Source: Adiantum capillus-veneris (Eukaryota; Streptophyta; Polypodiopsida; Polypodiales; Pteridaceae). Taken from it: a stretch of DNA of 64,000 nt. The DNA lies in NCBI GenBank assembly GCA_014529385.2, contig CM043962.1:125038470-125102469 (forward strand), read 5' to 3'. The notes under the pieces are model-generated. The model made no database searches. It was not told the DNA's origin and worked only from the letters and a program-made list of their open reading frames with translations. Shown in pieces: positions 1 to 11,861 of the stretch; the stretch's first letter is position 1, and each line of letters begins with the position of its first letter. The translations under genes and the position numbers were made by a program.

Positions 1-1849
1 CAGGCCTTTAATTCTGAAGCACATTTCCTTCAATGAGGTGTTCTTGCTCTTCCACACACCCAGCACTTGCTTCACCACTAACAAGGCATCACCTTTTATG
101 CTCAACCTTAGAACCCCATGCTTCAAACAAATGTGTAATCCGGCTTCCAGAGTAGCATATTCATCCTCATTGTTACTATGAGCATCCAATTTGAACCCTC
201 TCTTGCATACTAGCTTCCCCTCTGGATCATAAAGTGCTATACCCCCTGAAGCTGCATCATGGCTCTTTCTCTATGAACCATCAAAGAACAACACATGTGC
301 ATTGCTGATCTGTGGCACTTCTTCAGCTACCTTTCTCACCACCTCTTCCTTAACAATAAGGGGATTCTCCTTGTAGGTCAACAAATCAGCTAGGGTAGCC
401 CTTGTACTATCTTCCACTAGAAAAGAGAACTCAAACTCTTGCAGCTCAATTACCCATTTCTTCACCACATTTGACATGTTAGTATCATTAATTAACTGTG
501 GCAAAAAGGCATAAATCGTCAAGAAAACAAAAGGCCATGGTAGCAAGTAATGACGAAATCGTCGACAACCAAATATTACACTGGCCATCACTAGCTCTAC
601 TCTCGAGAACTTTCTCTCCTCTACCAACTTCACTTGGCTTGCACAATACACTGGCCTCATATAACGGCTGCCCTTCCCCTTTTGCAATAGCATGGCTCCA
701 ATGGCATCATCCCCTACTGATAGATTGACATAAAACACTTTCTCCCAATCAGGAGCCTTCATGGCTGACAACCCCCCTAACACCTCTTTCACCTCTTGAA
801 ACACTTCTTCACACTTGTCATCCCATTGCAATGGATCATGCTTTGCCACTTGCTGTAATGGATAAAGAAGCTGCGAAGACAATGTAATAAACCGTTCCAT
901 GTACTTCACTTTGTGTATAAAAGTTTCCAATTGCTTCGTACTCGTAGGTGATGGAAGAAGAATAATAGACTTAACCTTATCTGGATCAGTCTCAATGCCA
1001 TTTTCTGACACCATATGGCCCAATAACTTCACCCTTGGCTGTGCTAGATGACATTTCTTTGGATTTAGTTGCCCTCCACATTCATCATATCGAGCCAATA
1101 CCATCTGCAACTTCTCATGGTGTTCAGCCCTACTGCTATAAACACAGAAGTCATCCATAAAAGCTTTAACACAACTACCAATGAATGGTTCCAACACCCA
1201 ATTTGCTCTCTCTTGATAGAAGGAAGGTCCATATGACAACCCAAATGGCAATACTGTGTAGCAATAGCAGCCCCATGGCGTAATAAAAGTGGTCTTTGTG
1301 CGTTCTTTAAGAGCAATCTTCAATTGAAAATAGCCTGAAAAACCATCACACACACTATACCTCTCATAACCTGCCACTTAATCCAAGATCTGATCGATGA
1401 ATGGAAGAGGATATGGGTTCTTCTTAGTGGCTGTGTTTAAGGGTTTAAAATCTACACAAATTCTCCACTTCCCATCCTGATTTGGACTGACTACAACTGG
1501 ACTCACCCATTCTGTGGTCTCCAAAGGGACTATGAACCCTGCCTTCAACAACTTGTCCACCTCTTCTTGCAAGGCTTCCATTTGCTCTTGACCCATCCTT
1601 CTTAGCCTTTGCCGCACTGGCTTAGCACCTTCTTTCAGCTCTATATGCATCTCTTTCCCCTTGAACCCTCTGATCTCTTCATATGAAGTAATGAACAAAT
1701 CAGGAAAACTAGCCAGCATATGCAAATATATATCCTTCTCCATAGCTGAGAGGTCTCCACTGATATATAGCTGAGAGGTCTCCACTAGTCAGCATGTGCA
1801 AATATATATCCTTCTCCATAGCTGAGAGGTCTCCATTGATCATTTGTGT
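1..1849 (-). pseudogene. Element A RT-RNase H, broken and truncated by window edge
   Basis: RT is recognisable by WRICVDFKPLN, PYPLPFIDQILD, FSGYFQLKIAL and the catalytic box AFMDDFCVYS (F-M-D-D form). It continues into the thumb/connection (LLGHMVSENGI) and the first RNase H (FYVNLSVGDDAIGAML). A second, archaeal-like RNase H begins at FFDGS and is cut by a TAG at about 272 and then by the window start. Other in-frame stops lie near 1378. The gene order is that of Ty3/gypsy elements with a dual RNase H. Confidence 0.88.
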
Positions 1850-2949
1850 CATCAATTCCTGCTTCTTTGACAACTCAACCTTGGTTTGCATCAGCCCTTC
1901 AATCACTTCGTAAGGCCCTTCACTTTCATCTTCAACCTCATTCACAAATGCAACTAAACCAAACTCTTGGATTTCTTTGTCCATCAAAAGAAATGCAACA
2001 TCAGCATCGTCATCACTGTTGGTAGTGCTATCACTGTCCTCATTTGTCACCGTGGAAGAGTCTTCATCACTAGACTCATCCTCATCTTCATAAAGCTCCT
2101 CTAATCGTTTCCTTGTGTCCATATTATAAAGCTTCTTTGTACTTGTCTTTCCATAGAGGCTAATCGTACCATGTCGCCAATCTTGAACAGCTCCCACTGC
2201 ACGTAACCATGGTCTGCCGAGTATAATAGGATATGCTCCCAACCCTGCTGGCATCACATGAAAATCAACCACTGCCTTTGCATCATATGCCTACACTTCT
2301 AACCTCTTTACAACACCCAAGCATTTTACTTTTTGATGGTTTGCCAATCTGATCCGAAAACCTGACACCCCAGCCACTGTGAGACCCATCTTCTCAACGC
2401 ATGAGTGTGTTATGACGCATATTTGGGCTCCACCATCCACATAACCTTGTCCCAATTTTTTTCTTTTATGCCACATATCTACTATTGGACAAATGTCTAG
2501 TAGCTCATCCATTGCCAACACCTTTACTGAACCTCTCTTTGGCTCTTTCTCCATTGGGTTAACCATCCTCTTCCACTGTCGCTTTAGCTTAGGCACCATC
2601 TCTATAAGCTTCCCAAAAGTAACATCTGCCTTCCTGCTCGTCAGATCCTCCTTCAAGTCATAGCTTAATTGACCATCCCCTAGTGGAAAATCTGAAACAT
2701 GAAACTTTTGATGAGCTCTCCTTTTTCTCTTGGCCTTGACATCCTCACCTTCATGGCTCTTTCCTTTCTTCTTACTAGGACCTGGGGCACTTCTTCCTTC
2801 CTTATCCTCTATGGTCCTCTTCCCAATAGGCATCACTAATGTATCCTCTAGCTTTGATGCCTTCTCCAAGGTGACTACACTTAGCACTTTTGTCTTTCCC
2901 TTTTCCTCTTGGGTTCATCCATTGGTTCCTTCGTCTCCCTTAATTTCGA
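1850..2949 (-). pseudogene. Element A protease region and acidic linker, broken
   Basis: A Lys/Arg-rich linker precedes a retropepsin-like segment with YVDGGAQICVI (active-site motif D-G-G rather than D-S/T-G) and, after a stop near 2288, the flap and C-terminal part with YPIILGRPWLRAVGAVQDW. An acidic Ser/Asp/Glu-rich linker then leads to RT. A keeps the IILGRPWL part that is deleted in B. A partial tandem duplication of roughly 80 bp near 1717-1833 (repeat of the GDLSAMEKDIYLHML segment) is specific to A. Confidence 0.8.
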
Positions 2950-3931
2950 TGCCATCATCATTTGACCTAGTTAGCACCTGTCTTGGCAATGGATTCATGT
3001 CTCCCCCCATCCTTGGTGGCTTATCACATTGCGGGCTGATGTGACCCAACTCTCCACAATTGTAACATGTGGGCGTTTGCCTCCAAAACCTACCATTGGT
3101 TTGTCCAACACCATTCCTAGGCCTTTCTTCACCTCCTGGCTGATTTGCATACCTCCCTCGACCTCAATTATTTCCCACTTGACCTAGCATGTTTAGGCTG
3201 AGATTCTTCATTAAATCTACCACTTGCCTCATGTCTTGCCTTAGCCCATCATCTTGCACTGTTGTAGTGACCACTGCTGGCATAACCTGAGGAGTAACAG
3301 AAACCACTGGTTCATGATGAACCGCTGGCATGCAACCTTGTAAAGAATCCATAGGCTGAAATTCAGACCTCATGGGCAAAGACTCCACCCCTAACTGGCT
3401 CATTTTCCTCAACTTCCACTCTTTGTTCCTTGCTACCTCTAGTGCATCTTCATATGTCCTAGGCTTCTTTAGCTCCACTCTCCAACGTATATTCTCCCAA
3501 AGACCAGCCAAGAACCTGTCCTTCTTCATCATGTCAGGTGGAGGTACTTGTGGTGCTAAGGCCTTGCAGATCCTCTCCCATGCCAATGAAAACTTTCGTA
3601 TGTACGCATCTACCGTCTCACCTTCCTTTTGCACTAAACCCTGTACTTCTTGCCACACTTTGTCAGGATCTTCTATCTTTACAAACTCCACTTCCAATCC
3701 ATGCCTTAGATTGTCCCAACTCAATCTTACGGGTGGATCCGCTGCACCGAACTCCTCTTCAAATGCTTTGGACCAAACTCGTGCAGCACTCTTCAAACAA
3801 ATTTAAAGGAGATGTAACATCTATGCTGGGTCATGGATCTGGTTGCTAATGCATGCAACCTCCATCTTTTCCAAAAAGTCTTCCACATCTTCATCACTTC
3901 TTCCATGAAACTCCAGATAAGAGAAAGCAAT
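2950..3931 (-). pseudogene. Element A gag (capsid and CCHC zinc knuckle), broken
   Basis: Matches gag of element B: the retrotransposon gag core (for example AYIRKFSLAWERICKALAPQ and FLAGLWENIRWRVELKKP) is followed by a zinc knuckle near 3025-3066 of the CX2CX4HX4C type. The start codon that is ATG in B (15457) reads ATT here at 3929-3931, and frame changes occur near 3800. The element therefore cannot make its own normal gag. Where B has a TAG stop before the zinc knuckle (16309), A has a glutamine codon. Confidence 0.85.
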
Positions 3932-4033
3932 GGCTACCCAAGTTACAATGCTTTGAGAACACCTTTGAACACACGTGCAAGAACCCAAAAATTTTCACTA
4001 CCCAATCCCCAGAAACTTCAATGTAGCTCAACT

Positions 4034-4252
4034 TTAGATAAGGACGAACACATGCACATCAAATGAATTCTCATAGTTAATCATTGGAATTACAACAGGA
4101 AAAGGACATTCCAGTATCTCCCTTAATTTTCTTGGCCCGAACATAAAGACTATGCGCTGCTGGAAAAAAATCTTCCTATACACATGAACATTTATCTGGA
4201 TTCTTTGAGTTAAATGAAATGGAGTGAATTGAGGGCCATTTTGATCATCCAT
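4034..4252 (-). CDS. Conserved leader ORF of element A, 72 aa, unknown function
   Basis: This short open frame lies between the primer site and gag. It starts with ATG at 4252 (MDDQNGP) and ends at a TAA. It is intact although gag and pol of the same element are broken. It differs from the B copy in 19 codons, of which 15 are synonymous, and length, start and stop are the same. Recognisable motifs are RKIFFQQRIV and the C-terminal NSFDVHVF block. Related ORFs occur upstream of gag in elements G and F. I recognise no known domain. It has no signal peptide or transmembrane segment and ends in alternating hydrophobic residues that could form a beta strand. Confidence 0.7.
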   Translation of the reverse strand: MDDQNGPQFTPFHLTQRIQINVHVYRKIFFQQRIVFMFGPRKLREILECPFPVVIPMINYENSFDVHVFVLI

Positions 4253-4992
4253 TAAAGTGAACCATGAAGCTCCCAAGAAGGCACACCTGACTTAACCTCT
4301 GATTTTGCCAAAACTTCAGCAGCATAACAACATAAATGGCTCAAAAGACCAAAAAACTAGCCATCATAACTTGGAAAATTTTTGGCAGAGTTTCCGCAGA
4401 AATAGAGCAGTAGGAACCCAAAATATAGACTGTATATATATGCATAAACTGTCAACAATAGAACCCGAGCATCAAATAGGACTCACTAGTACATAGCCTA
4501 TGGCGAGGTCACGAAAAGGGTGTTCCAGCTACCTGTATCACCAAAAGGATCTCGACATTTGAGAATCCCCCAGCTCAATAAAACCTCACGCTATCGACCC
4601 TCACACGAAGGCTTATGAAAATCGCATATAGTCAAGTCTCAGAAATGACTATCTTCCAGCCCAAGTATCAGAAATGGCTGGGACTACCAAATAAAACCAT
4701 ATATGGCTCCACAAATGCATACAATGGCAGCTTCCACAAGTAACATATAATCCAGTAGACAATGCGCTCAAACAAGCGCCAAGTGATGCATACCCACAAC
4801 AGCTGCAAGGGACATCACTGCTAGTATATCACTGTACTCCAGCTACCTGTACCTATGTGACTCACCTGTACTTGTACCTGTCCCTATAACCTGTAACCTA
4901 TAATCTGCAACTTGTAATCCTGAATCTCGACGCTTGAAGCTCGAAGCAGAAGGTACTCGAAGAAGATCCTCCGTGGAGGCACCAAAAGAATG

Positions 4993-6118
4993 TGAACGGG
5001 ATGAAAACACACACAACGCCTCTATAACGACCCAACACACACTCTTGGGAAGATACACACACACACTATGGGGCACCACTCGGCTTACACAATCAGCCTG
5101 GCCGAGACAGGAAACACACAGACGGAGTGAGAAGAGAGAGATTTCCCACTTGCCCACTCAACACTCACACACACACTCTCAATTCAGCTCAAAGGAGGAA
5201 AATTGCTATTTTTTAGACTCAATGAAGCTCAGCCCAACACCAATGGGGCAAATAGTTTACACAGTATTGAGGAAATACACCAGATACAACCACAAAGTTA
5301 AGCAGAGGCTTCACTCACCGGAGAAAATTACACAGAAAAATAGCAGAAAATTTGTGAGGAATTTGGAAAAATGGATAGCGCCATTGCGTCCAGAATGCCC
5401 AAAAACCCCAGTCTACAATGTCAAAGTGCTCAAATCCGACCTCGGATGAGCAGTTTAGGGCCAAAAAATGCTCCAAAAACAGCAAAAACACACTTTCGGC
5501 TGTTCCTCCTCTCTTCTCCACATTTTTTCTGGTCTTCTCTCTCTTTTTTCAGTTCCCACACTTAGCTTTATTAGTTGGGCACCCTTGGCCTTTTAGATGA
5601 CCTCAAACGGACCCCGAACAGGCCAAAAACTGACCTCGCAGTGCATAGTTGTCACCTTTTTGCATCATCCGCACACCTGGCACTCATTTCTTTTCAATAA
5701 TGCATCTCGTAACCACGTGAAGTGGCTCCAAAAAGTGGTCCTAATGATGAAATTTCTGCATAACTCTCACAAGAAAACACCCACGTTGTGTCCGTCCTCA
5801 TCCGCGTGCAAATATTGACCCCGTTCACCCTCCTAACACTACTAGATGCCATCTGACGCACCTGCTTACCTCATGTTGTCGGCCCGCGGATAGCTTCCTC
5901 GAGAAGTTTTACGCACTACCAACTCCTCCTTATTGTAGAAAAAACACACTGGTACCGGTAATAGTTAAAATCGATGCACTATGTATACCCTGTCCTACCT
6001 GTACACATGTGGGCCCCACGTAACCACCTGGCTCTGAAAAATGGGCAATTCTTTATTTGATGCACCATGCATGTGTTTGTACATATGCGCAATACCTTGC
6101 TCCAAAAAACTCCTGACA
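4993..6118 (-). repeat. 5' LTR of element A
   Basis: The sequence aligns end to end with the two LTRs of B (about 1.13 kb), from TGTCAGGAG at 6118 to TTCA at 4993 on the minus strand. Just inside it, the minus strand reads TTTTGGTGCCTCCAC, matching the position and form of the primer-binding site of B. The GT-rich tract and the stretch carrying TCCGAGGTCGGATT are shared with B. I see no canonical TATA box. Confidence 0.88.
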
Positions 6119-6593
6119 TCGTCTTTCTATCTCTTGCCCTCATCGTCATTCCTTTTGTTGGCAGTCTGAGTGCCTTTGCCACTATATCCTTGGTAATTAC
6201 CACTTCAACCTTACTCCCTTGTGGGTCATCGATCTGAGCAGTTCCATCTTCTTTGATCCTGGACAAAATCTCATAAGCCTTTTGGAAGTCCACTCCGCAC
6301 GGCTCTTGTTCATAGAAATCTCTAAGTCCTAGCCTTCGGTTGGCTTCTTTGGTCTCGGGCTTTGCCGTGACATCATACACTTCTTTTGGTAGAAGTTGCA
6401 GCTCTACTTGATGTCCTTCCTCGCTCTTGAATCTGTCGGTGAACACTGTGGTGTTATGCTCTTCAAACTGTTCTTTTGAAAGATAGGTTGCTTTGGCGGT
6501 TTTGATTGAGTCGGGGTCCAGCTGGTATGTTGGTAGCTCTTGCAACTTTTCTTTTTGGTTGAGCTTCTTCTTGGCCTTCTCTATTGCTTGCAT
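6119..6593 (-). pseudogene. Unidentified ORF interrupted by element A
   Basis: An ATG at 6593 opens a 158-codon frame that is cut at 6118 by the insertion of A; the rest would lie beyond the window start. The protein begins MQAIEKAKKK and is charged. The stretch VEVVITKDIVAKALRLP resembles, in general feel, the N-terminal ORFs of poorly characterised plant transposons. I cannot assign it. It is the only protein-like stretch in the repeat lying between A and E, and so is more likely a transposon gene than a host gene. Confidence 0.45.
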
Positions 6594-7288
6594 GGCTCCT
6601 GTTGAGTGGATAGAGTGTCAAAGTTAGTAAATTCGGCAGACTTTCTCTGAAATGTCCTTCAGTCTGAAATACTAACAAATTGAGTCCAATTTGCTTCAAA
6701 TCAATTTTTGAACATGCATAGATGCATAAAAGCATGTAAGGAACAAAATTATAAAGTCCAAACAAAAAATTGCAACAAAATTAAATAATCGCGATTATTT
6801 ACAGCTCAGTAATTTTTTCAACTTTTTGCAAACTTCACATTACAGACTTGAAATATATACCAAATAGATACTCTGAGTGAGATATGGGCTCATTTGGATG
6901 CATAGGATGAAAACCGTGCCAAATTTAGGCTTTAGGTCTCTAAAACAGTAGATGTAAAGAGATTTTGAGATTTTGAGCTCCAAATTTGTTCAAACTTGGC
7001 TAGTGGGCTTAAGACATCATGTCCTTTGGATGTATGGTGGCAAAATTGCAAATTTCTCTTACTTTGGCCAAGAAGTAAATAATCGTTATTATCAACTTTT
7101 CTACCAAAATACACATTTTTTGGTACAACTTAGTTCTATGCATTGTATAGACCTCGTATATGTGATATGAGGTGATTTGGATCATAACTGAGAATTTGGC
7201 TTGCAAAGACTTTTTTATGCTTTTTGGCAATTTTCCAAGTTATATGTGATCATTTTGGCTCATACTTGAATTTTGGCATGTATTAGGT
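6594..7288. other. AT-rich non-coding repeat between A and E with an 18-bp palindrome
   Basis: No convincing ORF. It contains the perfect palindrome AAATAATCGCGATTATTT at 6783-6800, a motif also found in the E-type LTR copies at 56503 and 56857. The stretch probably is the leader or LTR of the element whose ORF was hit by A. It meets element E at 7289. Confidence 0.5.
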
Positions 7289-7335
7289 GTGAAAGGGCGG
7301 TGGTAATGCGTGTGCTAGTCTCCACCCAATCGTAC

Positions 7336-9937
7336 TATAAGACAATATAGTTAAGTAGTCTTCCCAATTGGTTTTCTTCTTGCTAACGTATGCTCGTAGC
7401 ATATCCTCTAGCACTTTATTAACTCTTTCTATTTGGCCATCTATTTCTGGATGATCAGCCGTACTTAAATTAAATTTAGTTTCCAATTTTTGGAACACAA
7501 CTCTCTAGAAGTGATCATCAAACTTTTGATCTCTGTCACTAATGATACTAGCTAGAAGACCGTAGAGTTTATATATATGCTCTACAAATAGCCGTGCTAA
7601 TTCCAATGTCTTAATCGTAGTCTTAGTGGGAATGAATCGACCCATCTTTGTGAGACGGTCTACAATTACCCATATGGCATCATGGCCACAATTTGCAGTA
7701 GGTAGTCCTACTACAAAATCCATAGAGATACTCTCCCACTTACCTTGTGGAACCTCTAAAGGATGTAAAAGGCCACCTACCTTGAGGCGCTCTGCCTTAT
7801 TAACTTGGCACTATTGGTAGTTTAGTATGTACTCTTGAACATCATGATGTAAGCCCGGACAATAAAATTGTGGTCAAACTAAGGCATACGTCTTACAAAT
7901 ACCTGGATGACTAGCACTTGGACTATCGTCACACTCAAATAAGATTTTACTCCTGGTTTTTAAGTCCTTTGGCACACATACTCTACCTTTGTGGAGTAAG
8001 TAGCCATCATCAATGGAAAAATTATTCCATTGATTAAGCTCTTCCTCAGTAGGGGTGGAGCTCTATGTGTTGGAGTTTCTATCTGCGCGTGTAGAGACAT
8101 GTTGATCTCGCTGTTCAGAGACATGTGAGTATGAGGGGTTCCTTTTTAAAATTGCACTCCACACTTTAGCATATGATTGATCTTGTGCACACTTTGCACA
8201 TAATGACTCCAAAAATCCACGCTTTAGTTCCGTGAAAGCAAGTGAATTAATCTGAGGCATCCGACTTAGTGCATCCGCTACTACATTATATCGCCCCTTG
8301 CAATATTGTAGCTTACAATCATAATCTTGAAGGGTTTCTGCCCATCTAGATTTATGGCCCTTCAAATCTGTTTGAGTAGTAAAGCATTTGATACTCTCAT
8401 GGTCAAAAACTACTTCAAACTCGACACCATACAAATAGTGTCGCCACTTTCGTAAAGCGTGAATTATGGCATAGAGCTCTCGCTCATAAACAGAATAATT
8501 CTTTTGAGCTCTATCTAACTTTTGACTTTCAAGGGCTATAGGTCTTTCCTCCTGGAGAAGTACCGCACCAATGGCTTATCACTAGCATCAGTCTCTACCA
8601 CAAACGGCTTAAGTGGGTCGATGATTGCTAGGATGGGAGTAGTGGCTATAGCTACCTTGAGCTGTTCAAAACTGCGTTTTTGGGCTTCTTCCCAAGAAAA
8701 GGTCTTACCTTTTTCTTTAAGTTGATCCACCATACGAACAGTGATTTTGGCATAGGCATGGATATACTGTCAATAAAATCCAGCCATGCCTAAAAATATT
8801 TGAAGCTCCTCAACCGTGTTGGGATGTGGCCATCGAAGAATGGCAGCGACCTTGTCACATCTTGATGCCAGAATAAGAGAGCACATGACCGAGGTAATGT
8901 ATCTCTGTTTTAAAGAAATCGCACTTGCTTTTCTTAGCATACAATGCGTGAGCTCGTAGCTGTTAAAACACTAATCGTAAGTGTTCTATGTGTTCATCTT
9001 CAGTCTTATTGTAAATGAGAATGTCATCAAGGAAAACCACAATAAATTTTTCAAGATAGGGATGTAAGACACTATCCATGAGTGTCATAAATGTAACTGG
9101 AGCATTGGTTAGACCAAAAGGCATAACCAAAATTTCAAAATGCCCGAACCGTGTTCTAAAGGCAGTTTTGGAGATATCTTGTAAAAGGATACACACCTCG
9201 TTGTATCCTGAACAGAGATCTATCTTTTTATAGTATCCTGCCCCATGGAGTTGATCAAACAACTCATCCATTGTTGGCAGAGGATACTTGTTCTTGATGA
9301 TTATGGCGTTTAATCTGTGATAATCTATGCACATGCGTATAGTACCATCTTTCTTTTCTACCAATAGAATTGGTGATACCCAAGGCGAAGTGCTAGGTCT
9401 AATGAAACCACGGGAGAGGTAGTCAGCCAACTGACTCTCAACCTCCTTGGCTTCTTTAGCACTAATACGATAAGGTGGTTTACTCACCGGTTTAGTGCCC
9501 GGCAAGACATCTATGACATGCTGCACATCACGTGTAGGGGGTAAACCCGATGGTAAATCACTTGAGAACACATCACTATACTCTGTGAGTAAGTGAGTCA
9601 ACTTTTTCCATGCAAAAGGAGAAAGTAAACTAGAGTTATGCTGGGATGGAGAATCTTGTAATTCCTGTAATGTTTGTTTTACAATAGTTGCACGTTGCTC
9701 TATAGAATTAAAATTGAGAGCACTTTGCTGGTTGAATTTGTTAACACTTTTTTTATCAGTAGAACTCATTGCACTTTGCATACCATTAGAGTTCGTTGCA
9801 CTTTCCATACCATTAGAGTTCATTGCACTTTGCATACCATTACTATAATTCACTGCACTTTGCTTTTGAGAATTCACAAGACCTGGAGACAAGCAGTAGC
9901 ACAAAAAGACTTCATCTATTAAATTTTCTTTCTGCAA
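7336..9937 (-). pseudogene. Element E pol (RT, RNase H, integrase), broken
   Basis: In order on the minus strand: linker with a 9-aa repeat; RT ([31 protein letters not shown]-like [10 protein letters not shown] with F-L-D-D); RNase H (VFDHESIKCF, YNVVADALSRMP); integrase core (WVIVDRLTKMGRFIP, SDRDQKFDDHF, DGQIERVNKVLEDML). Frame breaks lie near 8735-8960, 8440-8530, 7724-8060 and 7504. Integrase ends at NWEDYL and runs into LTR remnant sequence at 7335. The RT and integrase signatures and the Met-type primer site fit chromovirus-like elements, but the C-terminus that would carry a chromodomain is deleted. Confidence 0.88.
9767..9864 (-). repeat. 27-bp coding minisatellite in E
   Basis: About three and a half copies of a 27-bp unit encode repeated NSNGMQSAM-like blocks between the protease and RT of E. 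The array keeps the reading frame. Confidence 0.7.
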
Positions 9938-9955
9938 AATAGAAAGCTCGGTTGT

Positions 9956-11861
9956 TCATATAAGAGGTGTAGATGGTATATGTTTCTCACCAATCAAAAG
10001 CATATGTTTACCATTGGCCATAAAGGATAAGGAGTTGTGTTCATAACTAGTGTGCAATGTGTTTCCTAAACCATGTAGCCACTCCCGTCCTAAAACTACA
10101 TCAACACGATCCATGTTCATAACTTGGAAGTCAAGGGTCATCGTATGATCTTGAACAATAAGCTCAACCCCTTGAACTACCGTGTCCCATACTTCTTTAT
10201 CATTTCTAGACATCCGCTCCACCACATACTTGTGAGAGCAGGGAGTCTCTTTAACACTAGGTTGGTAATGGGACACTTTTATGTCCTGTGACACTTTTAT
10301 GTCCTGTGAAGTGACCATTTTCCTTGAATTATGTCAAGAGTTTCAAAATGGATTTTGAGGTGCTATCTATCTAGAAAGTTGTCTCATGAGCTTAAAAAAA
10401 CTCGACATTTTTTTGGAATATCAATTCCATCTTTAACATTGTCCTTGCACAACATTTCACAACCTAAACTGTGTGAAAAAACGGGTCCTGTTTTTTGCTT
10501 TTTTCAACTTTTTGCAACTATACCACTCTAGAATTCATGTTTGTGAGGTCTATAATGCTAGAGAACTATCTTTAGTAGTCCTCAACATGTCCTGATGCTT
10601 CTAGGGAGTCAAATCCTGTTTTTTAGCCAATTTTAGCTCTTCTATGCTTTTTTTGGTGGATTTCATGATATCCAAATTCATTTTTGATTTTCTATGTCGC
10701 ATATTGTAACATAAAGCTAACATTCCTTGAGTTTTGGGGCACCTAATACCCTATTTTTCATAGTACACAACGATGGTTGATTTTTTCATTATGAAAGAAA
10801 ACGAAACATTCTAGTATATCAAGTATAGCTTTTTCAATATTGTTACTTTCTTGTGACAACTACATGAATTTTGTAGGAAGTAACCATATCTAGTCATAAG
10901 GATCAAATTTGGCTAGATATTGAATAGTTTCTATGGGATTCTACAACTCATAATGTTCAACCCAATTTTTTCATGTTTGTTGTATTTAACACTTCATCTT
11001 TGTCCCCAAGATTCCCCTTGGTAAGAGATGTATTATTCTTTTGATATGATCCATGGCTCCTTATGAACATAAAGGACAATAGGGAACTAAGAAAACATGC
11101 ATATATTATTTGTATTGAGCGTGGCTATAGAAACTTTGATGATAGGTTTGCAGAATGGTAAAAATTCAACTTTTTTGTACCTATTTATTTTGGCAAAACA
11201 AAAAATAGCGAGTGAGAAGCAATCATATGTTCTGATCACCAACCCATTGAAGTTAACTAGGGAATTTATCTCAAGTCCTACAAAAATCCCTAATCTTATT
11301 TTTATGCAACAAAACGTAAGAAATGACCGTTTTGATGAAAATTCACTGGTCCATCAACTTTGGAGGCTCGGTGTGACCAAAAGATGAGAAATTTTACAAG
11401 TTTCTTATTTTTTCCATGCTTAGTAGGCCTTGAACTATAACCTCATGAAAGGATTTTACAAAATGAGTGGATCTACTATGGTTTTGAAGGTTTTTTTCAA
11501 AACCCTGAAAGGACACTTTTATGTCCTGTTAGGTTACCAACCTAGTGTTAAGCTTCAATTTCTTGACTAGCTTTTAGCTCAAGAAGTTATGAGTTGCACC
11601 ATCATCCACTAAAATACGAACACGCTGTTCGTTAATAGCGCCATGCATGCGAATCAAATCATGGGGGCCAAAGTTGAGCTGCCATATTGAAGCAAGCACA
11701 CAACACTTGTGCTTTTCTTCCATATGAAGAACCTCTATAGCACAATATTTAGGAGATGAATCTAATGTGAGGCGTTGCACCGTGTGCATAGACTTTTCTT
11801 TGCCTTGCAAAAGAGGACAAGCTTTCTTGTTATGTTGGTCCAAAAGACATCTAAAACACAA
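9956..11861 (-). pseudogene. Element E protease, split by a TIR transposon
   Basis: The N-terminal half (11552-11861) has VRILVDDGATHNFLS, a retropepsin D-D-G-A-T-H-N-F motif. The C-terminal half (9956-10250) has DVVLGREWLHGLG, the usual end of the gypsy protease. Between them lies a 1293-bp DNA transposon. Removing that insert plus one copy of the flanking TTAA joins the two halves in the same frame, which is good evidence for both the insertion limits and the original gene. Confidence 0.82.
10255..11547. mobile_element. Non-autonomous TIR DNA transposon, 1293 bp, CACTA-like termini
   Basis: Perfect 14-bp terminal inverted repeats CACTAGGTTGGTAA (10255-10268 and 11534-11547) are flanked on both sides by TTAA (10251-10254, 11548-11551). 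Subterminal copies of the hairpin motif GGACACTTTTATGTCC sit just inside both ends (about 10271-10304, two copies; 11511-11526). The interior is AT-rich with no transposase-like ORF. The CACTA start and subterminal repeats suggest the CACTA superfamily, but those make 3-bp duplications, whereas TTAA or TA is seen here. A piggyBac-like or mariner-like origin is possible. Confidence 0.7.

Larger units (their letters stand above)
1..6118 (-). mobile_element. Element A: Ty3/gypsy LTR retrotransposon, 3' part outside window
   Basis: This is the same family as element B (13271-21947) in the opposite orientation. Reading leftward from 6118 it shows a 5' LTR (6118-4993), a primer-site region, a leader with a small conserved ORF, gag, protease, RT and RNase H, and it leaves the window inside the second RNase H. 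The LTR begins TGTCAGGAG, exactly as in both LTRs of B. Stops and frameshifts are scattered through gag and pol, so it is not functional as it stands. The missing 3' LTR prevents a check of the target duplication. It landed inside an ORF of another repeat (6119-6593). Confidence 0.93.

Noticed and set aside
498-728. Plus-strand frames opposite element A pol
   Set aside because: Antisense shadows of RT and RNase H coding sequence; the same shadows occur opposite B.
11097-11387. 96-codon frame inside the TIR transposon
   Set aside because: AT-rich random frame with no transposase motifs.
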